Below, in pieces: positions 50,868-59,406 of a stretch of DNA of 64,000 nucleotides (the stretch's first letter is position 1; each line of letters starts with the position of its first letter). Under the pieces are notes generated by a model, which saw nothing but the letters and a program-made list of their open reading frames with translations, was not told where the DNA came from and ran no database searches. This DNA is from Neobacillus mesonae (lineage in GTDB: Bacteria; Bacillota; Bacilli; Bacillales; Cytobacillaceae), in assembly GCF_001636315.1 (NCBI RefSeq), contig NZ_KV440949.1, positions 63,203 to 127,202 on the forward strand, written 5' to 3'. Made by a program: the position numbers and the translations under genes.

Positions 50868-52028
50868 CTATTCCGATTGTTTAATTACCACAAAGTCACC
50901 TTTTTGCACCTGCATGATCATCGGAGTATTGGCGCGGTCTCCATTTTCATCAAATCTAATCGGACCTGTGATGCCTTTGTAATCAATATTAGCCAGCGCA
51001 TCTCGGGATTTTTCTGCATCGGCTTTTCCTTCCTCCAACGCCTTTGCTAACGCCATTGCTGCATCATAAGCAATAGCCGTATTAGCCTGTGCCGGGATTT
51101 TATTTTCTTCTGCCAGCTTTTTAAATTCTTTCATTTCCTCCGTATCTGCATTCAAATCAATCATCGAGGCAAAAATGTGATTCTCCACTGCTTCCCCGCC
51201 TAGTGAGATCAGCTGCTCTGAGTACATCGAATCATCCGGTGAGAAAAATTGGACATTCAAACCGGCCTGCTTCGCTTGCTGTTCAATTAAGGCCACCTCG
51301 TTGTATAAACCTACCACCATGACCGCATCTGGATTAAGCGCCTTTATTTTGGATAATTGGGCGGAAAAATTCTTATCGCCAGGGTTATATTTTTCCGTCG
51401 TAGCAAATTCTACACCGAGTTCCTTTGCCGATACTTTGGCAGCATCATACATCGTAATTCCGTAATCCGTATTTTCAAACAGGGCGGCGATTTTCTTTAC
51501 CTTTTTCTCCTCAGACATATATTTCATGACAGCCGGAACGTAAACCGAACCTGTTAAAATCACGCGGAACAAGTAGTTGTTGCCTGTTTTGGACAAATCA
51601 GGGCTTGCTCCCATGTTCAAGTGAAGCACCTTTGCTGGGCCGGAAACATCCTGTGCCGCAAGCGTTGGTGATGAATTGTACCCGCCAATAATCGCTTTGA
51701 CGCCATCATTCATGATCATTTTGTTGACAACGGCTACCGCCTCAGAAGGAGTGGCTTTATCATCACCGACAATTAACTTGAGCTTTTTGCCATTGATTCC
51801 GCCATCGCTATTAATCTTTTGAAAAGCAAGCTCCACGCCATTCTTCATATCCTGTCCATACTGGGCATTATCGCCCGTCATCGGTGCCTGTAATCCTACT
51901 TTAATCGTGTCACCGTTTTCAGATTTGGAGGTGCCATTGCCAGATGAAGATTTAGTTGCAGAGCACCCTACTAAAAGTACTGCTAGAATCATAAACATAA
52001 CGGTTTTCTTTACGAGTTGTCCCATCAT
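50868..52028 (-). CDS. livK: LIV-type ABC transporter substrate-binding lipoprotein
   Basis: 386-residue extracellular binding protein (Peripla_BP_6). Signal with lipobox LLVGCSA, then KVGLQAPMTGDNAQYGQDMK and a type I periplasmic fold through VIGGYNSSPTLAAQDV and IRFDENGDRANTPMIMQV. The ligand may be a branched-chain amino acid, but the neighbouring hydroxylase gene suggests an aromatic acid; relatives for benzoate- and phenylacetate-type acids exist. GGGAGGAAAT precedes the ATG pair at 52028. Spacing to hpaB is 30 bases. Confidence 0.93.
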   Translation of the reverse strand: MMGQLVKKTVMFMILAVLLVGCSATKSSSGNGTSKSENGDTIKVGLQAPMTGDNAQYGQDMKNGVELAFQKINSDGGINGKKLKLIVGDDKATPSEAVAVVNKMIMNDGVKAIIGGYNSSPTLAAQDVSGPAKVLHLNMGASPDLSKTGNNYLFRVILTGSVYVPAVMKYMSEEKKVKKIAALFENTDYGITMYDAAKVSAKELGVEFATTEKYNPGDKNFSAQLSKIKALNPDAVMVVGLYNEVALIEQQAKQAGLNVQFFSPDDSMYSEQLISLGGEAVENHIFASMIDLNADTEEMKEFKKLAEENKIPAQANTAIAYDAAMALAKALEEGKADAEKSRDALANIDYKGITGPIRFDENGDRANTPMIMQVQKGDFVVIKQSE

Positions 52029-52058
52029 ATTTCCTCCCTTATTTTTAAAATTAGTCCT

Positions 52059-53525
52059 CTATGAAGAGCGAATAGTAGATTCTGGAATGTTAATCCCAGC
52101 CGCCCGACGCACTAATTCACGCTGGGGCTCCATATCGAAATTGTTATAGACGGCCATCTGTTGGGCAAATGGCGGGCTTTGAGCAAAAAGTTCAAACGTC
52201 GTGCGATGACCGGCGTAAGAGGAATTCAACAAATCTCTGGCAAAATAAAGCAGCTTTCCGCGATCTTCTGGTGTCCAGTCTCCCACCGAATAATATTGAT
52301 CAACATATGGTTTAATCTCCGAATCTACCATCGTGGCTGTGTCAGGTGTCACCGCTAATTGTCCGCCAACGAGCTCTCTTGTCAGGTGGGCCATCGCCGG
52401 GAAATTCGCCAGGGCAAACACCCGTCCTGTATAAAGCAGGGATTGGTTCGGCATCATCAGACCGCCTGGACTTCTTTCGGCTTCAGCGACAGCCGCCGTT
52501 AAATGGGCATTAATTCCTTCGCGATAATTGATTAACTGAGAAATTTTTTCTTTTACTGCTTGAAGATGGGTTAAACCTGTTTGTTCAACATTCAATAAAG
52601 CGGCACCGATTAGATAATCGGCTCTTCGTAACATTCTTAAGGTGTAGTTAAAAGCAGAATAACGATGTAGTGTGGAACGGATATAGGCGGCAGATTCTAA
52701 GGAGCGATGGAATAATACATTTTCCCAAGGAATGAGAACATTATCAAAAATAAGCAAAGTGTCAATTTCTTCAAATTTCGTGGCGATTGGATAATCGTTT
52801 GGATTTCGGTCGGCTCCAAGCGATGTCCGGCAAATATGCTTTAAGCCGGGTGACCCCATGTCGCAAATGAAGCCGCAGGCAAAAGGAGCCATTTTTTCGG
52901 AACCGGCATTCCAGTCCAGGATGGTCGGTTTTACAAATGCTTGATGGGCATAGGCAGCGGCGGTTTCAAACTTGGCCCCTTTCACCACGATTCCTTTATC
53001 ATTTTCCTCGACGACATGAAGCAGGGTACCGCCGTCTCTTCCGCTGAATAATTTGCTTCTGTCCCCTTTTGGATCTGTGTTTGCGGAGACATGGAACAGG
53101 TCCTCTCTTGCCACACGGTCGATATGGTACTTCATATTTTTGGCATATGTGGGGTCAATTTCATTCAATTTATCCTGAGCATCGAATAGCGACCACATTT
53201 CCCCAATTGTTTCATCACCAACCCGGTAAACGACACCGCCAAGGTCATCCAGCACTGTTTCCACATGCTTTCGAATCGCGGTTAGATCTTCCTTCGTTTC
53301 AGGTGCTTTATACGCCCTTGAAACAACCTCTCCCTCTGCTAGTGTCGTGGTTAAGGCAGCACGATACTTCTCCTCAAAAGCCATATCATACATCCGAGCT
53401 TTCACATCAATGATCGGCTTAAAGGACGGGTGTTCAGTGATATTTTTCACCTTTTCCCCGTCAATATAGACCTCCCTCCCATCATGAAGCGACTCGCGAT
53501 ACTGTTTACCTGTCATTAACGCCAT
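52059..53525 (-). CDS. hpaB: 4-hydroxyphenylacetate 3-monooxygenase-like (HpaB family)
   Basis: FADH2-using aromatic hydroxylase of 488 residues. MTGKQYRESLHDGREVYIDG and VYRVGDETIGEMWSLFDAQD are N-terminal family marks; GAKFETAAAYAHQAFVKPTI and DTLLIFDNVLIPWENVLFHR are also highly typical. Some members hydroxylate 4-HPA, others are phenol or pyrrole-2-carboxylate type enzymes, so the exact substrate is open. They need a flavin reductase (HpaC), not present nearby. ATG 53525 follows GGGAGGTAGCTGG. First gene of an operon continuing into livKHMGF. Confidence 0.9.
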   Translation of the reverse strand: MALMTGKQYRESLHDGREVYIDGEKVKNITEHPSFKPIIDVKARMYDMAFEEKYRAALTTTLAEGEVVSRAYKAPETKEDLTAIRKHVETVLDDLGGVVYRVGDETIGEMWSLFDAQDKLNEIDPTYAKNMKYHIDRVAREDLFHVSANTDPKGDRSKLFSGRDGGTLLHVVEENDKGIVVKGAKFETAAAYAHQAFVKPTILDWNAGSEKMAPFACGFICDMGSPGLKHICRTSLGADRNPNDYPIATKFEEIDTLLIFDNVLIPWENVLFHRSLESAAYIRSTLHRYSAFNYTLRMLRRADYLIGAALLNVEQTGLTHLQAVKEKISQLINYREGINAHLTAAVAEAERSPGGLMMPNQSLLYTGRVFALANFPAMAHLTRELVGGQLAVTPDTATMVDSEIKPYVDQYYSVGDWTPEDRGKLLYFARDLLNSSYAGHRTTFELFAQSPPFAQQMAVYNNFDMEPQRELVRRAAGINIPESTIRSS

Positions 53526-53680
53526 CCAGCTACCTCCCTTTTTAATAACCATTAACCATCTAATGTTACTTCCTATTTACGGATTTTTTCTTTAACTATT
53601 CTTTAAATAAAATAACATCGCCATAGTGCTAATGTCAATCCAATTTTCTAAAAATTCATTATTTTATAAATTTAAAAAGA

Positions 53681-53723
53681 GTGTCAGGCACCATGTGAAA
53701 ATTTCACATGGTGCCTGACACCC
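53681..53723. repeat. 45-bp palindrome, copy 11
   Basis: Begins 14 bases after the stop of the MFS gene; left end reads AGTGTCAGGCACC. Confidence 0.95.
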
Positions 53724-53736
53724 AATATCCACTCAT

Positions 53737-54966
53737 TTAAACTGCTTGTGTAAATGTATTAACTGTGTTGTGCTGATCTGCTTTTCCTTTTCGCAGGCTG
53801 ATCATGGCGATAAAGGAGACACAGTAAAGGATGGCTAGGTAGCCCATGGCGACTGTGACGTTGGCGTGCTGCAGGATGAAGCCTACTAGGATTGGTGATA
53901 ATCCTCCTAATGCTCTCCCGAAGTTGAAGATGGTGTTGGTTGCTGTGCTTCGTACTTCAACTGGGTAGTAGTGGCTGATTAATGCACCATATCCGGCAAA
54001 CATTCCGTTTGAGAAGAATCCGACGATGGCCCCGCCGATTAAAACCCCCGCTGCTCCAGTCGCAAACGAGTACATGAACACCGCGATTGCAGAAGCAACA
54101 AGGAAAATTCCGTAGGCTTTCTTCATTCCAAGCCTGTCCATAATCTGTCCGAACGTTAGCATCCCGGCAATCATTCCTACTGCGGTACTAATCGTCCAAA
54201 GCGCAGAACCCGATACCGATAAGCCTTGTGATTTTTGCAGGATGGATGGCAGCCAAATCATCAAGCCGTTATACCCGGCGATTTGCACAGTAGCCATAAG
54301 GGCTAAGGCAGCAGTGGTAAACGCAATTCTAGGATTAGCGAATAACTGACTAATATTTCCTTGCTTTTTCGCTTGACGTTTTTCTTTGGAGGCTGCAAGC
54401 CATTCAGGTGATTCCTTCAGGTTTTTCCGAACGATGAAGGCAAAAATAACTGGTACAATACCCACGAAGAACAAACCTCTCCAGCCCCAGGTCGGTAAGA
54501 TCATCGCGCTAAGAAGTGCCGCGAGGATAACCCCGAATTGAGCCCCAATACTTACATACGAAGAGGCGCGGCCTTGCTTTTTCTTTGGCCATGCTTCTGC
54601 GACAAGTGTCATCCCAATTCCATATTCCCCGCCTGCTCCTAAGCCAGCAATAAACCTGAAAATGTAAACCTGTTCAACATTGGCTGCGAGACCCGTTAAC
54701 GCTGTACCGATTGCGAACAATAATACCGTATAAGTAAACACTTTTACACGGCCAAACTTATCTGCTAAGATTCCGAAAATGACTCCTCCGAATAACATTC
54801 CTAAGTTGGTAATGGAAGAAATAAGACCGCCTGTTGCCATATCAAGATGGAATTCCGCGATAATCATCGACATGGCAAAGGATATAAACATGATGTCCAT
54901 ACCTTCTAAAGTCAAACCTGCTACTGATGCGACGACTGTTTTTTTCTGATAATTCAATTTCGTCAT
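53737..54966 (-). CDS. MFS transporter (aromatic acid/sialate:H+ symporter-like)
   Basis: About 409 residues, twelve hydrophobic segments. GLTLEGMDIMFISFAMSMII (segment 1 with the acidic pair), LADKFGRVKVF (A-loop) and GLGAGGEYGIGMTLVAEAWP mark the AAHS/SHS-type subfamily that imports aromatic or other organic acids with protons. ATG 54966 lies only 2 bases after AAAGGAG; TTG 54957 would be better spaced (10 bases). The leader carries two PyrR-box-like hairpins and a terminator, which suggests pyrimidine-dependent control and a pyrimidine-related acid (such as orotate) as cargo; this is inference. Confidence 0.9.
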   Translation of the reverse strand: MTKLNYQKKTVVASVAGLTLEGMDIMFISFAMSMIIAEFHLDMATGGLISSITNLGMLFGGVIFGILADKFGRVKVFTYTVLLFAIGTALTGLAANVEQVYIFRFIAGLGAGGEYGIGMTLVAEAWPKKKQGRASSYVSIGAQFGVILAALLSAMILPTWGWRGLFFVGIVPVIFAFIVRKNLKESPEWLAASKEKRQAKKQGNISQLFANPRIAFTTAALALMATVQIAGYNGLMIWLPSILQKSQGLSVSGSALWTISTAVGMIAGMLTFGQIMDRLGMKKAYGIFLVASAIAVFMYSFATGAAGVLIGGAIVGFFSNGMFAGYGALISHYYPVEVRSTATNTIFNFGRALGGLSPILVGFILQHANVTVAMGYLAILYCVSFIAMISLRKGKADQHNTVNTFTQAV

Positions 54967-54969
54967 TCT

Positions 54970-54999
54970 CCTTTCGAGCCTCACTGGACACAGATTAAA
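54970..54999 (-). promoter_or_regulatory. PyrR-box-like element 2, overlapping the MFS ribosome site
   Basis: Minus strand TTTAATCTGT followed by GTCCAGTGAGGCTCGAAAGG. The hexaloop CAGTGA fits CNGNGA, with flanking GGCT and a downstream AAAGG as in known PyrR-binding loops; AAAGGAG is also the ribosome site. Confidence 0.6.
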
Positions 55000-55018
55000 A
55001 GATTTTAAATAAAACTAA

Positions 55019-55053
55019 AATGCCCTTCCATCCGTAGAGGACAAAAGGGCATT
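55019..55053 (-). terminator. Attenuator-type terminator in the MFS leader
   Basis: AATGCCCTT and AAGGGCATT (9 bp, 17-base loop) followed by TTAGTTTTATTT on the minus strand, 53 bases before the MFS start and well away from the queE stop. Confidence 0.7.
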
Positions 55054-55091
55054 CATATATCTAAATACTATATACGAATATTAACGTTCAC

Positions 55092-55121
55092 CCTTTTTGG
55101 ACTCTCTGGACCAAGATTAAA
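55092..55121 (-). promoter_or_regulatory. PyrR-box-like element 1 in the MFS leader
   Basis: Minus strand TTTAATCTTG followed by GTCCAGAGAGTCCAAAAAGG. Hexaloop CAGAGA, lower stem CCTTT with AAAGG. Lies upstream of the terminator, the position of the anti-antiterminator in pyr attenuators. Confidence 0.6.
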
Positions 55122-55213
55122 GGAAATTTTCTTCATAATACTATCACGACTTTCTGCCGCTGACAATAATTTTTTATAAAAGTTGCTGCAGGGAAATAAT
55201 AGGAATCAGCCTG

Positions 55214-55936
55214 TTACACGCCTCGCTTATTGCCCCAAAGCAATGTATGCAGCTGCGGCAATACCCTGACATTGTTTAATTGGGCATCCGCGGCCACACA
55301 ATTTACCAGCCATTCATATTTTTGAAGCAGCTTATCGATTAATTCATGATCGTTTAAATTAGTTAAATCATTATTTCCAACCTGCAAATAAAACGGAATA
55401 TGTTCATATCTTTGGTGGACCATTTTGGCATACTCCAAGTCTGCTTCGTCAAAAATCACAACTTTTAAACTCACATGATTTTTAAAATCTTTTAACCGCG
55501 AAAAAATCATATCTAATATCTCAAAATTAGTATTCATTTTGGAGCTTGGCGGTTTTGGTGAAATTGTTAGTTCATCGACGTTTAAAAACCAGTCCTGCCA
55601 TTTACTTCCTTGTGTTTCAAGCCCGCATTTGATGCCATTCGCTTTTAATAATTCAATGAGGGCATCCATATTTTTCAGAAGTGCGGGATTCCCGCCGGAA
55701 ATGGTGACAAACGAGAACCGATCTCCCCCGATTTCCGTTAATTCCTGCCAAATCTCTTCTGCATCCATTAACCTAATTTCATCTTTCGCGCTTCCGTCCC
55801 AGGTGAAAGCAGAGTCACACCAGCTGCAGGAATAATCACAGCCTGCTGTGCGGACAAACATCGTTTTCTGGCCAATGACCATGCCTTCCCCTTGGATTGT
55901 CGGGCCAAAGATTTCAATTACAGGGAGCTTACTCAT
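55214..55936 (-). CDS. queE: 7-carboxy-7-deazaguanine synthase QueE
   Basis: Radical SAM enzyme forming CDG from CPH4 in the preQ0/queuosine pathway. Seen: EIFGPTIQGEGMVIGQKTMF (Mg/substrate region) and the [4Fe-4S] cysteines C33, C37, C40 of AGCDYSCSWC, then SFVTISGGNPAL (SAM binding). About 240 residues. The start ATG 55936 overlaps the queD stop by 8 bases; the longer frame to 56038 lies inside queD. Third gene of queCDE. Confidence 0.95.
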   Translation of the reverse strand: MSKLPVIEIFGPTIQGEGMVIGQKTMFVRTAGCDYSCSWCDSAFTWDGSAKDEIRLMDAEEIWQELTEIGGDRFSFVTISGGNPALLKNMDALIELLKANGIKCGLETQGSKWQDWFLNVDELTISPKPPSSKMNTNFEILDMIFSRLKDFKNHVSLKVVIFDEADLEYAKMVHQRYEHIPFYLQVGNNDLTNLNDHELIDKLLQKYEWLVNCVAADAQLNNVRVLPQLHTLLWGNKRGV

Positions 55937-56408
55937 TTCCCATCCACTCCCTTCTAGCCTCGGCATAACTTGTCGGGGTTTCATAAAGGCGAACAAATTC
56001 AACCCTTGCCCCGTCATATTTTGGCCCAGCCGCTTCAAGTGCTTCAGTCATTTTTTGAAAAATCCAAACGACCATGTTTTCCGCGGTCGTGTTCATCGGC
56101 GGAAGGGTCTCATTTAAATATTTATGATCAAGAAAAATTTCAATTTGATTTTTCCAAATTTCCTTTATGTCTCCAAAGTCCATCATAATTCCACGATTAT
56201 CTACAAAGCCGCTGATGCCGAAGATGACTTTATATGTATGTCCATGGAGGTTCTTACATTTTCCATCGTAGCAATGGAGGTGGTGAGCGGCATCGAAAGT
56301 AAACTCTTTGCTCACTAATACGCGTTTCGTATGATATTTTAACTGCTTTCGGCTGATGTCCTCATCGATTTTCTGCAGTTTGTCGACAATTCTAAAACCG
56401 TACATCAT
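55929..56408 (-). CDS. queD: 6-carboxy-5,6,7,8-tetrahydropterin synthase QueD
   Basis: Converts dihydroneopterin triphosphate to CPH4. The zinc histidines are in [20 protein letters not shown] (AHH and HGH); [10 protein letters not shown] and [15 protein letters not shown] complete the fold. About 159 residues, with a N-terminal extension ([20 protein letters not shown]) seen in Bacillaceae members. Start is ATG 56408 or the adjacent ATG 56405; it overlaps the queC stop (ATGATG arrangement), so the genes are translationally coupled. Confidence 0.95.
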   Translation of the reverse strand: MMYGFRIVDKLQKIDEDISRKQLKYHTKRVLVSKEFTFDAAHHLHCYDGKCKNLHGHTYKVIFGISGFVDNRGIMMDFGDIKEIWKNQIEIFLDHKYLNETLPPMNTTAENMVVWIFQKMTEALEAAGPKYDGARVEFVRLYETPTSYAEARREWMGNE

Positions 56409-57064
56409 TTACTGCCCCCGCTTAAGTATTCTTCAAGCCCTCTTTTTCTCAGAACACAGGCAGGACACTCCCCGCAGCCGTCCGAGATAATGCCGTTATA
56501 GCAGGTCAGTGTTTTTTCACGAACAAAATCTAGTTTTCCTAATTCATCCGCCAATGCCCAAGTTTGAGCTTTGTTAATCCACATTAGTGGAGTATGAATC
56601 ACAAAGTTATCATCCATAGCGAGATTTAAGGTAACATTTAGCGATTTCACAAACATATCGCGGCAATCCGGATAACCGCTGAAATCTGTTTCACAGACAC
56701 CGGTAATGATATGCTTTGCCCCTACCTGACTAGCTAAGACACCGGCAAAGGATAAAAATAACAGGTTTCGGCCCGGAACAAAAGTTGATGGAAGCTCTCC
56801 TTCCGCCCCATCCTTGACCTCAATTTCAGAACGTGTCAACGCATTCGGCGCCAACTGATTCAATAACGACATGTCTAAAATGTGGTGCCTGACACCAACT
56901 TCATTTGCGATTCTTTCTGCACACTCAATTTCCAACCGGTGTCTTTGGTTGTAATCGAAGGTAACTGCTTCGACTTCCCTGAAGTTTTTTAATGCCCAGA
57001 ATAGACATGTCGTGCTGTCCTGTCCTCCGCTAAACACTACAACTGCTTTTTCATTTTTCAACAT
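56405..57064 (-). CDS. queC: 7-cyano-7-deazaguanine synthase QueC
   Basis: ATP-dependent preQ0 synthase of 219 residues. PP-loop [13 protein letters not shown] near residues 9-20, and zinc cysteines C188, C197, C200, C203 ([16 protein letters not shown]). First gene of queCDE and preceded by a preQ1-I riboswitch. AAAGGAGCATTCCTAAAGA precedes the ATG. Codons for VGVRHH are written TTGGTGTCAGGCACCA, a 16-base match to the palindrome arm (56883-56897 region). Confidence 0.95.
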   Translation of the reverse strand: MLKNEKAVVVFSGGQDSTTCLFWALKNFREVEAVTFDYNQRHRLEIECAERIANEVGVRHHILDMSLLNQLAPNALTRSEIEVKDGAEGELPSTFVPGRNLLFLSFAGVLASQVGAKHIITGVCETDFSGYPDCRDMFVKSLNVTLNLAMDDNFVIHTPLMWINKAQTWALADELGKLDFVREKTLTCYNGIISDGCGECPACVLRKRGLEEYLSGGSK

Positions 57065-57090
57065 TCTTTAGGAATGCTCCTTTCAAAATA

Positions 57091-57122
57091 GAAAAAACAG
57101 TACTAAGAAACGTACTGTTTTT
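57091..57122 (-). terminator. Riboswitch-controlled terminator before queC
   Basis: AACAGTAC and GTACTGTT pair over an 8-base loop, followed by TTTTTTC on the minus strand; directly downstream of the preQ1 aptamer. Confidence 0.9.
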
Positions 57123-57158
57123 CCTTAGTTTTTTTAGTGAGGGGTGCTAGAACCTCAA
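57122..57158 (-). promoter_or_regulatory. preQ1-I riboswitch of queCDE
   Basis: Minus strand GAGGTTCTAGCACCCCTC then an A-rich tail AAAAAAACTAAGG, the class I aptamer with its H-type pseudoknot tail. Ligand binding should favour the terminator and lower queCDE expression. Confidence 0.93.
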
Positions 57159-57204
57159 CCGCATTTCAGCGGATTTTTATTCATTTATTTTCATCAGCAA
57201 ATTT

Positions 57205-57233
57205 ATATTACTATTTTTCTAACTTTCTGTCGA
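57205..57233 (-). promoter_or_regulatory. Promoter of queCDE
   Basis: TCGACA (57228-57233), exact 17-base spacer, TAATAT (57205-57210) on the minus strand, about 47 bases before the aptamer. Confidence 0.6.
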
Positions 57234-57247
57234 CCATCAATTTTCAT

Positions 57248-57276
57248 TTGACGTGCTTTCACATTTTCTATATCAT
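57248..57276 (+). promoter_or_regulatory. Promoter of queF
   Basis: TTGACG (57248-57253), 17-base spacer, TATCAT (57271-57276). Start of transcription near 57283 would put the aptamer at the very 5' end of the RNA. Confidence 0.7.
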
Positions 57277-57291
57277 AGTGGGTAATTGAAT

Positions 57292-57333
57292 ACGAGAGGT
57301 TCATAGCGATTAACCCTCTATAAAAAACTATGG
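57292..57333 (+). promoter_or_regulatory. preQ1-I riboswitch of queF
   Basis: CGAGAGGTTCATAGCG then AACCCTCTATAAAAAACTA, a class I preQ1 aptamer: GAGAGG pairs with CCTCT and the A-rich tail forms the pseudoknot. Confidence 0.93.
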
Positions 57334-57346
57334 ATATTTTAAAGCC

Positions 57347-57381
57347 AGCCATGTCCATATAGAACATGGCTTTTTATTTTT
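57347..57381 (+). terminator. Riboswitch-controlled terminator before queF
   Basis: AGCCATGT and ACATGGCT pair over 9 bases, then TTTTATTTTTTT. Confidence 0.9.
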
Positions 57382-57433
57382 TTATAGAATGGTTGAATGA
57401 TCCTCTTATTCATTAATTTAAGGGGGTTTTTTT

Positions 57434-57934
57434 ATGACTGGCAGAAGCGATGAACAAGGTTTAAAGGATTTAACATTATTAGGAAATCAAAATAATCAAT
57501 ATTTATTTGAATATTCACCGGATGTTCTGGAAGCGGTGGATAATCTTCATGCCGACCGTGATTATTTCGTCAAATTTAATTGTCCGGAGTTCACGAGTCT
57601 ATGCCCGCTCACCAAGCAGCCGGATTTCGCCACCATGTATATTTCATACATACCAGACCGTAAAATTGTCGAGAGCAAATCACTGAAATTATACTTATTC
57701 AGTTTCCGCAACCACGGTGATTTCCACGAAGACTGCGTCAATATCATTATGAACGATTTAATCAAGCTGCTTGACCCGCGGTATATTGAAGTCTGGGGCA
57801 AATTCACTCCCCGCGGCGGAATATCCATCGACCCATGGTGCAACTACGGAAAACCAGGAACCAAATACGAAGAAATGGCCAATTTCCGCCTCATGAATCA
57901 CGACCTCTACCCAGAAAAAGTGGACAATCGATAA
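57434..57934 (+). CDS. queF: NADPH-dependent preQ0 reductase QueF
   Basis: Reduces the nitrile of preQ0 to preQ1, 166 residues, short (type I) form. Nucleophile C57 and D64 in [13 protein letters not shown], and the signature [16 protein letters not shown] with FHEDCVN following. Its own preQ1-I riboswitch and promoter stand upstream; the queCDE operon points the other way, so preQ1 feeds back on both halves of the pathway. A ribosome site (AAGGGGG) precedes ATG 57434. Confidence 0.96.
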   Translation: MTGRSDEQGLKDLTLLGNQNNQYLFEYSPDVLEAVDNLHADRDYFVKFNCPEFTSLCPLTKQPDFATMYISYIPDRKIVESKSLKLYLFSFRNHGDFHEDCVNIIMNDLIKLLDPRYIEVWGKFTPRGGISIDPWCNYGKPGTKYEEMANFRLMNHDLYPEKVDNR

Positions 57935-57948
57935 AAAGAAAGCGCAAA

Positions 57949-57993
57949 GGGTGTCAGGCACCATGTGAAAATTTCACATGGTGCCTGACACCC
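57949..57993. repeat. 45-bp palindrome, copy 12
   Basis: Between convergent queF and BC1872-like genes, 15 and 9 bases from their stops. Confidence 0.95.
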
Positions 57994-58001
57994 AATTTAA
58001 T

Positions 58002-58325
58002 TTAGCACATTTTCTGCCACATTCTCGTGCTGTCAGCTGTGGAGTGATGCTCGACGATGGAGTAGGCTGCATTGGTGATGGCATGGGCCAGTGTTTCGCC
58101 GGTGGCGCAGATTTCATTAAAGCAAACTCGAGAAACACCTTTGACGGTATAAGTAAATCCCATTTCTTCCAGTCTATCAACGATCAGCATGGCGTGGTTT
58201 AGGTTTTGCTCCGGCTGAAAATCAGCATCATGAATGAAAACCCCTTTTTCCCCATCATACCAGCGATCCCATCGATTTAATTTCCAGCCCAGAATTCTCC
58301 GTGCAATTGAGTCTGTTTTCATCAT
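58002..58325 (-). CDS. Phage-type ABA-sandwich domain protein (BC1872-like)
   Basis: 107-residue protein. IARRILGWKLNRWDRWYDGE, then the HDADFQPEQNLNHAMLIVDR segment and a C-terminal NEICATGETLAHAITNAAY helix match the small BC1872/Phage_ABA_S proteins of Bacillus and its phages. Function unknown. AGGGCGAATG places GAGCAGGGCGA just before the start. No other phage genes nearby, so it is an isolated acquisition or domesticated gene. Confidence 0.7.
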   Translation of the reverse strand: MMKTDSIARRILGWKLNRWDRWYDGEKGVFIHDADFQPEQNLNHAMLIVDRLEEMGFTYTVKGVSRVCFNEICATGETLAHAITNAAYSIVEHHSTADSTRMWQKMC

Positions 58326-58512
58326 TCGCCCTGCTCCTTTATTAGTGAATTTTTGTTATATAACACCCATGTTTAATTACCACAATTATATAACACAATT
58401 TTCTGATTTTCCAGTATTTATTTATAAAAAATTTTAGTGATTTCAATCACAATATAGGACGCTTGAATTTTTTATACTAAAGGTAGACGAATGTAAGAAA
58501 GGGGTTATTTTG

Positions 58513-59028
58513 ATGCTAGGGTGTCAAAGCGGAATGTTTGGAAATGGTCCAGTTACACTTTCGGAAGGATTAAATAAATTACTCAGTGAACATATCCCAC
58601 TAAGGGAAGGGTTAGAAAGATTATTTTCATTGTGTAAAACGGTAAAGGAGGGACAAGGGGCTTCTTTTGTAGACTTAGTTCAGGAAGTAAAGGATTTTGC
58701 AAGCGACCTTGACCATCATTCTGAGCGTGAGGAAAACATTTTATTTCGCATGATGGAGGTTTATCTTGGTAAAAACGGCGGTCCGATCGCTGTTATGGAA
58801 TATGAACATGAGAAGGCTCATGGATTTATAAATGTATTTTTGAAAAACGTCGAGAGCTCTTCTGAGTTTTCTGATGAGGAAAAAATTCAAAATGCCGATT
58901 TGATTGAAAATGCTTATCATACGTTAATCAGCCATTTTGGTAAGGAAGAACAGGTGCTCTATCCAATGGCTGAGCGTATGTTTACCGATGAGGAAAAGGA
59001 AATAGTGAAACAAAGGGTTTCTGAATAG
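58513..59028 (+). CDS. Hemerythrin domain protein
   Basis: 171-residue HHE-domain protein with non-haem di-iron ligands: DLDHHSEREENILFRMM, YEHEKAHGF and LISHFGKEEQVLYPMAERMF. The layout (Ric-like HHE) suggests oxygen, NO or iron handling. The start ATG 58513 has AAAGGGG 8 bases upstream. A terminator follows 13 bases after the stop; single-gene unit. Confidence 0.9.
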   Translation: MLGCQSGMFGNGPVTLSEGLNKLLSEHIPLREGLERLFSLCKTVKEGQGASFVDLVQEVKDFASDLDHHSEREENILFRMMEVYLGKNGGPIAVMEYEHEKAHGFINVFLKNVESSSEFSDEEKIQNADLIENAYHTLISHFGKEEQVLYPMAERMFTDEEKEIVKQRVSE

Positions 59029-59040
59029 CCATACTTTTTT

Positions 59041-59067
59041 AAGAGTCCGATTGGTTTGGACTCTTTT
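59041..59067 (+). terminator. Terminator after the hemerythrin gene
   Basis: AAGAGTCC and GGACTCTT pair over 9 bases, followed by TT and CCC; TTTTTT stands before it. Confidence 0.85.
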
Positions 59068-59158
59068 CCCTTATATTTAGAAGGGTTACCTTTGGTACAA
59101 TACAGGCTCATTTTTTCATTTTTATCGTAAACTGAAAAAAAATGCAGCAGGTGATTTC

Positions 59159-59350
59159 ATGCACACGATCATTACCGGCACCAACGGAGCTATCTATTTA
59201 GGTTATCCCCCGCCATTGTTTGGTCCATGGGGTCTGCCAATTCATCATCATACTGTTCACTTCGGCCATTACAACTATCATTTTATTCCTGTTCTTTACG
59301 GCCACCCGTCGTCGTTTCCATATTTCGGGCCGTATGTGCCGTTGCAATAA
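59159..59350 (+). CDS. Small His/Tyr/Pro/Gly-rich protein, unknown
   Basis: 63 residues: MHTIITGTNGAIYLGYPPPL, then a stretch rich in His, Tyr, Phe, Pro and Gly (LPIHHHTVHFGHYNYHF), ending YFGPYVPLQ. AGGTGATTTC precedes the ATG. Composition is like small spore-coat or cell-surface proteins of Bacillaceae, but I recognise no family. A tandem array starts 57 bases after its stop. Confidence 0.55.
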   Translation: MHTIITGTNGAIYLGYPPPLFGPWGLPIHHHTVHFGHYNYHFIPVLYGHPSSFPYFGPYVPLQ

Positions 59351-59406
59351 TTAAAATGGTTAAAATAAATTTTTTATATGTTATTTTTCGGTACCTTTTC
59401 AATTTC

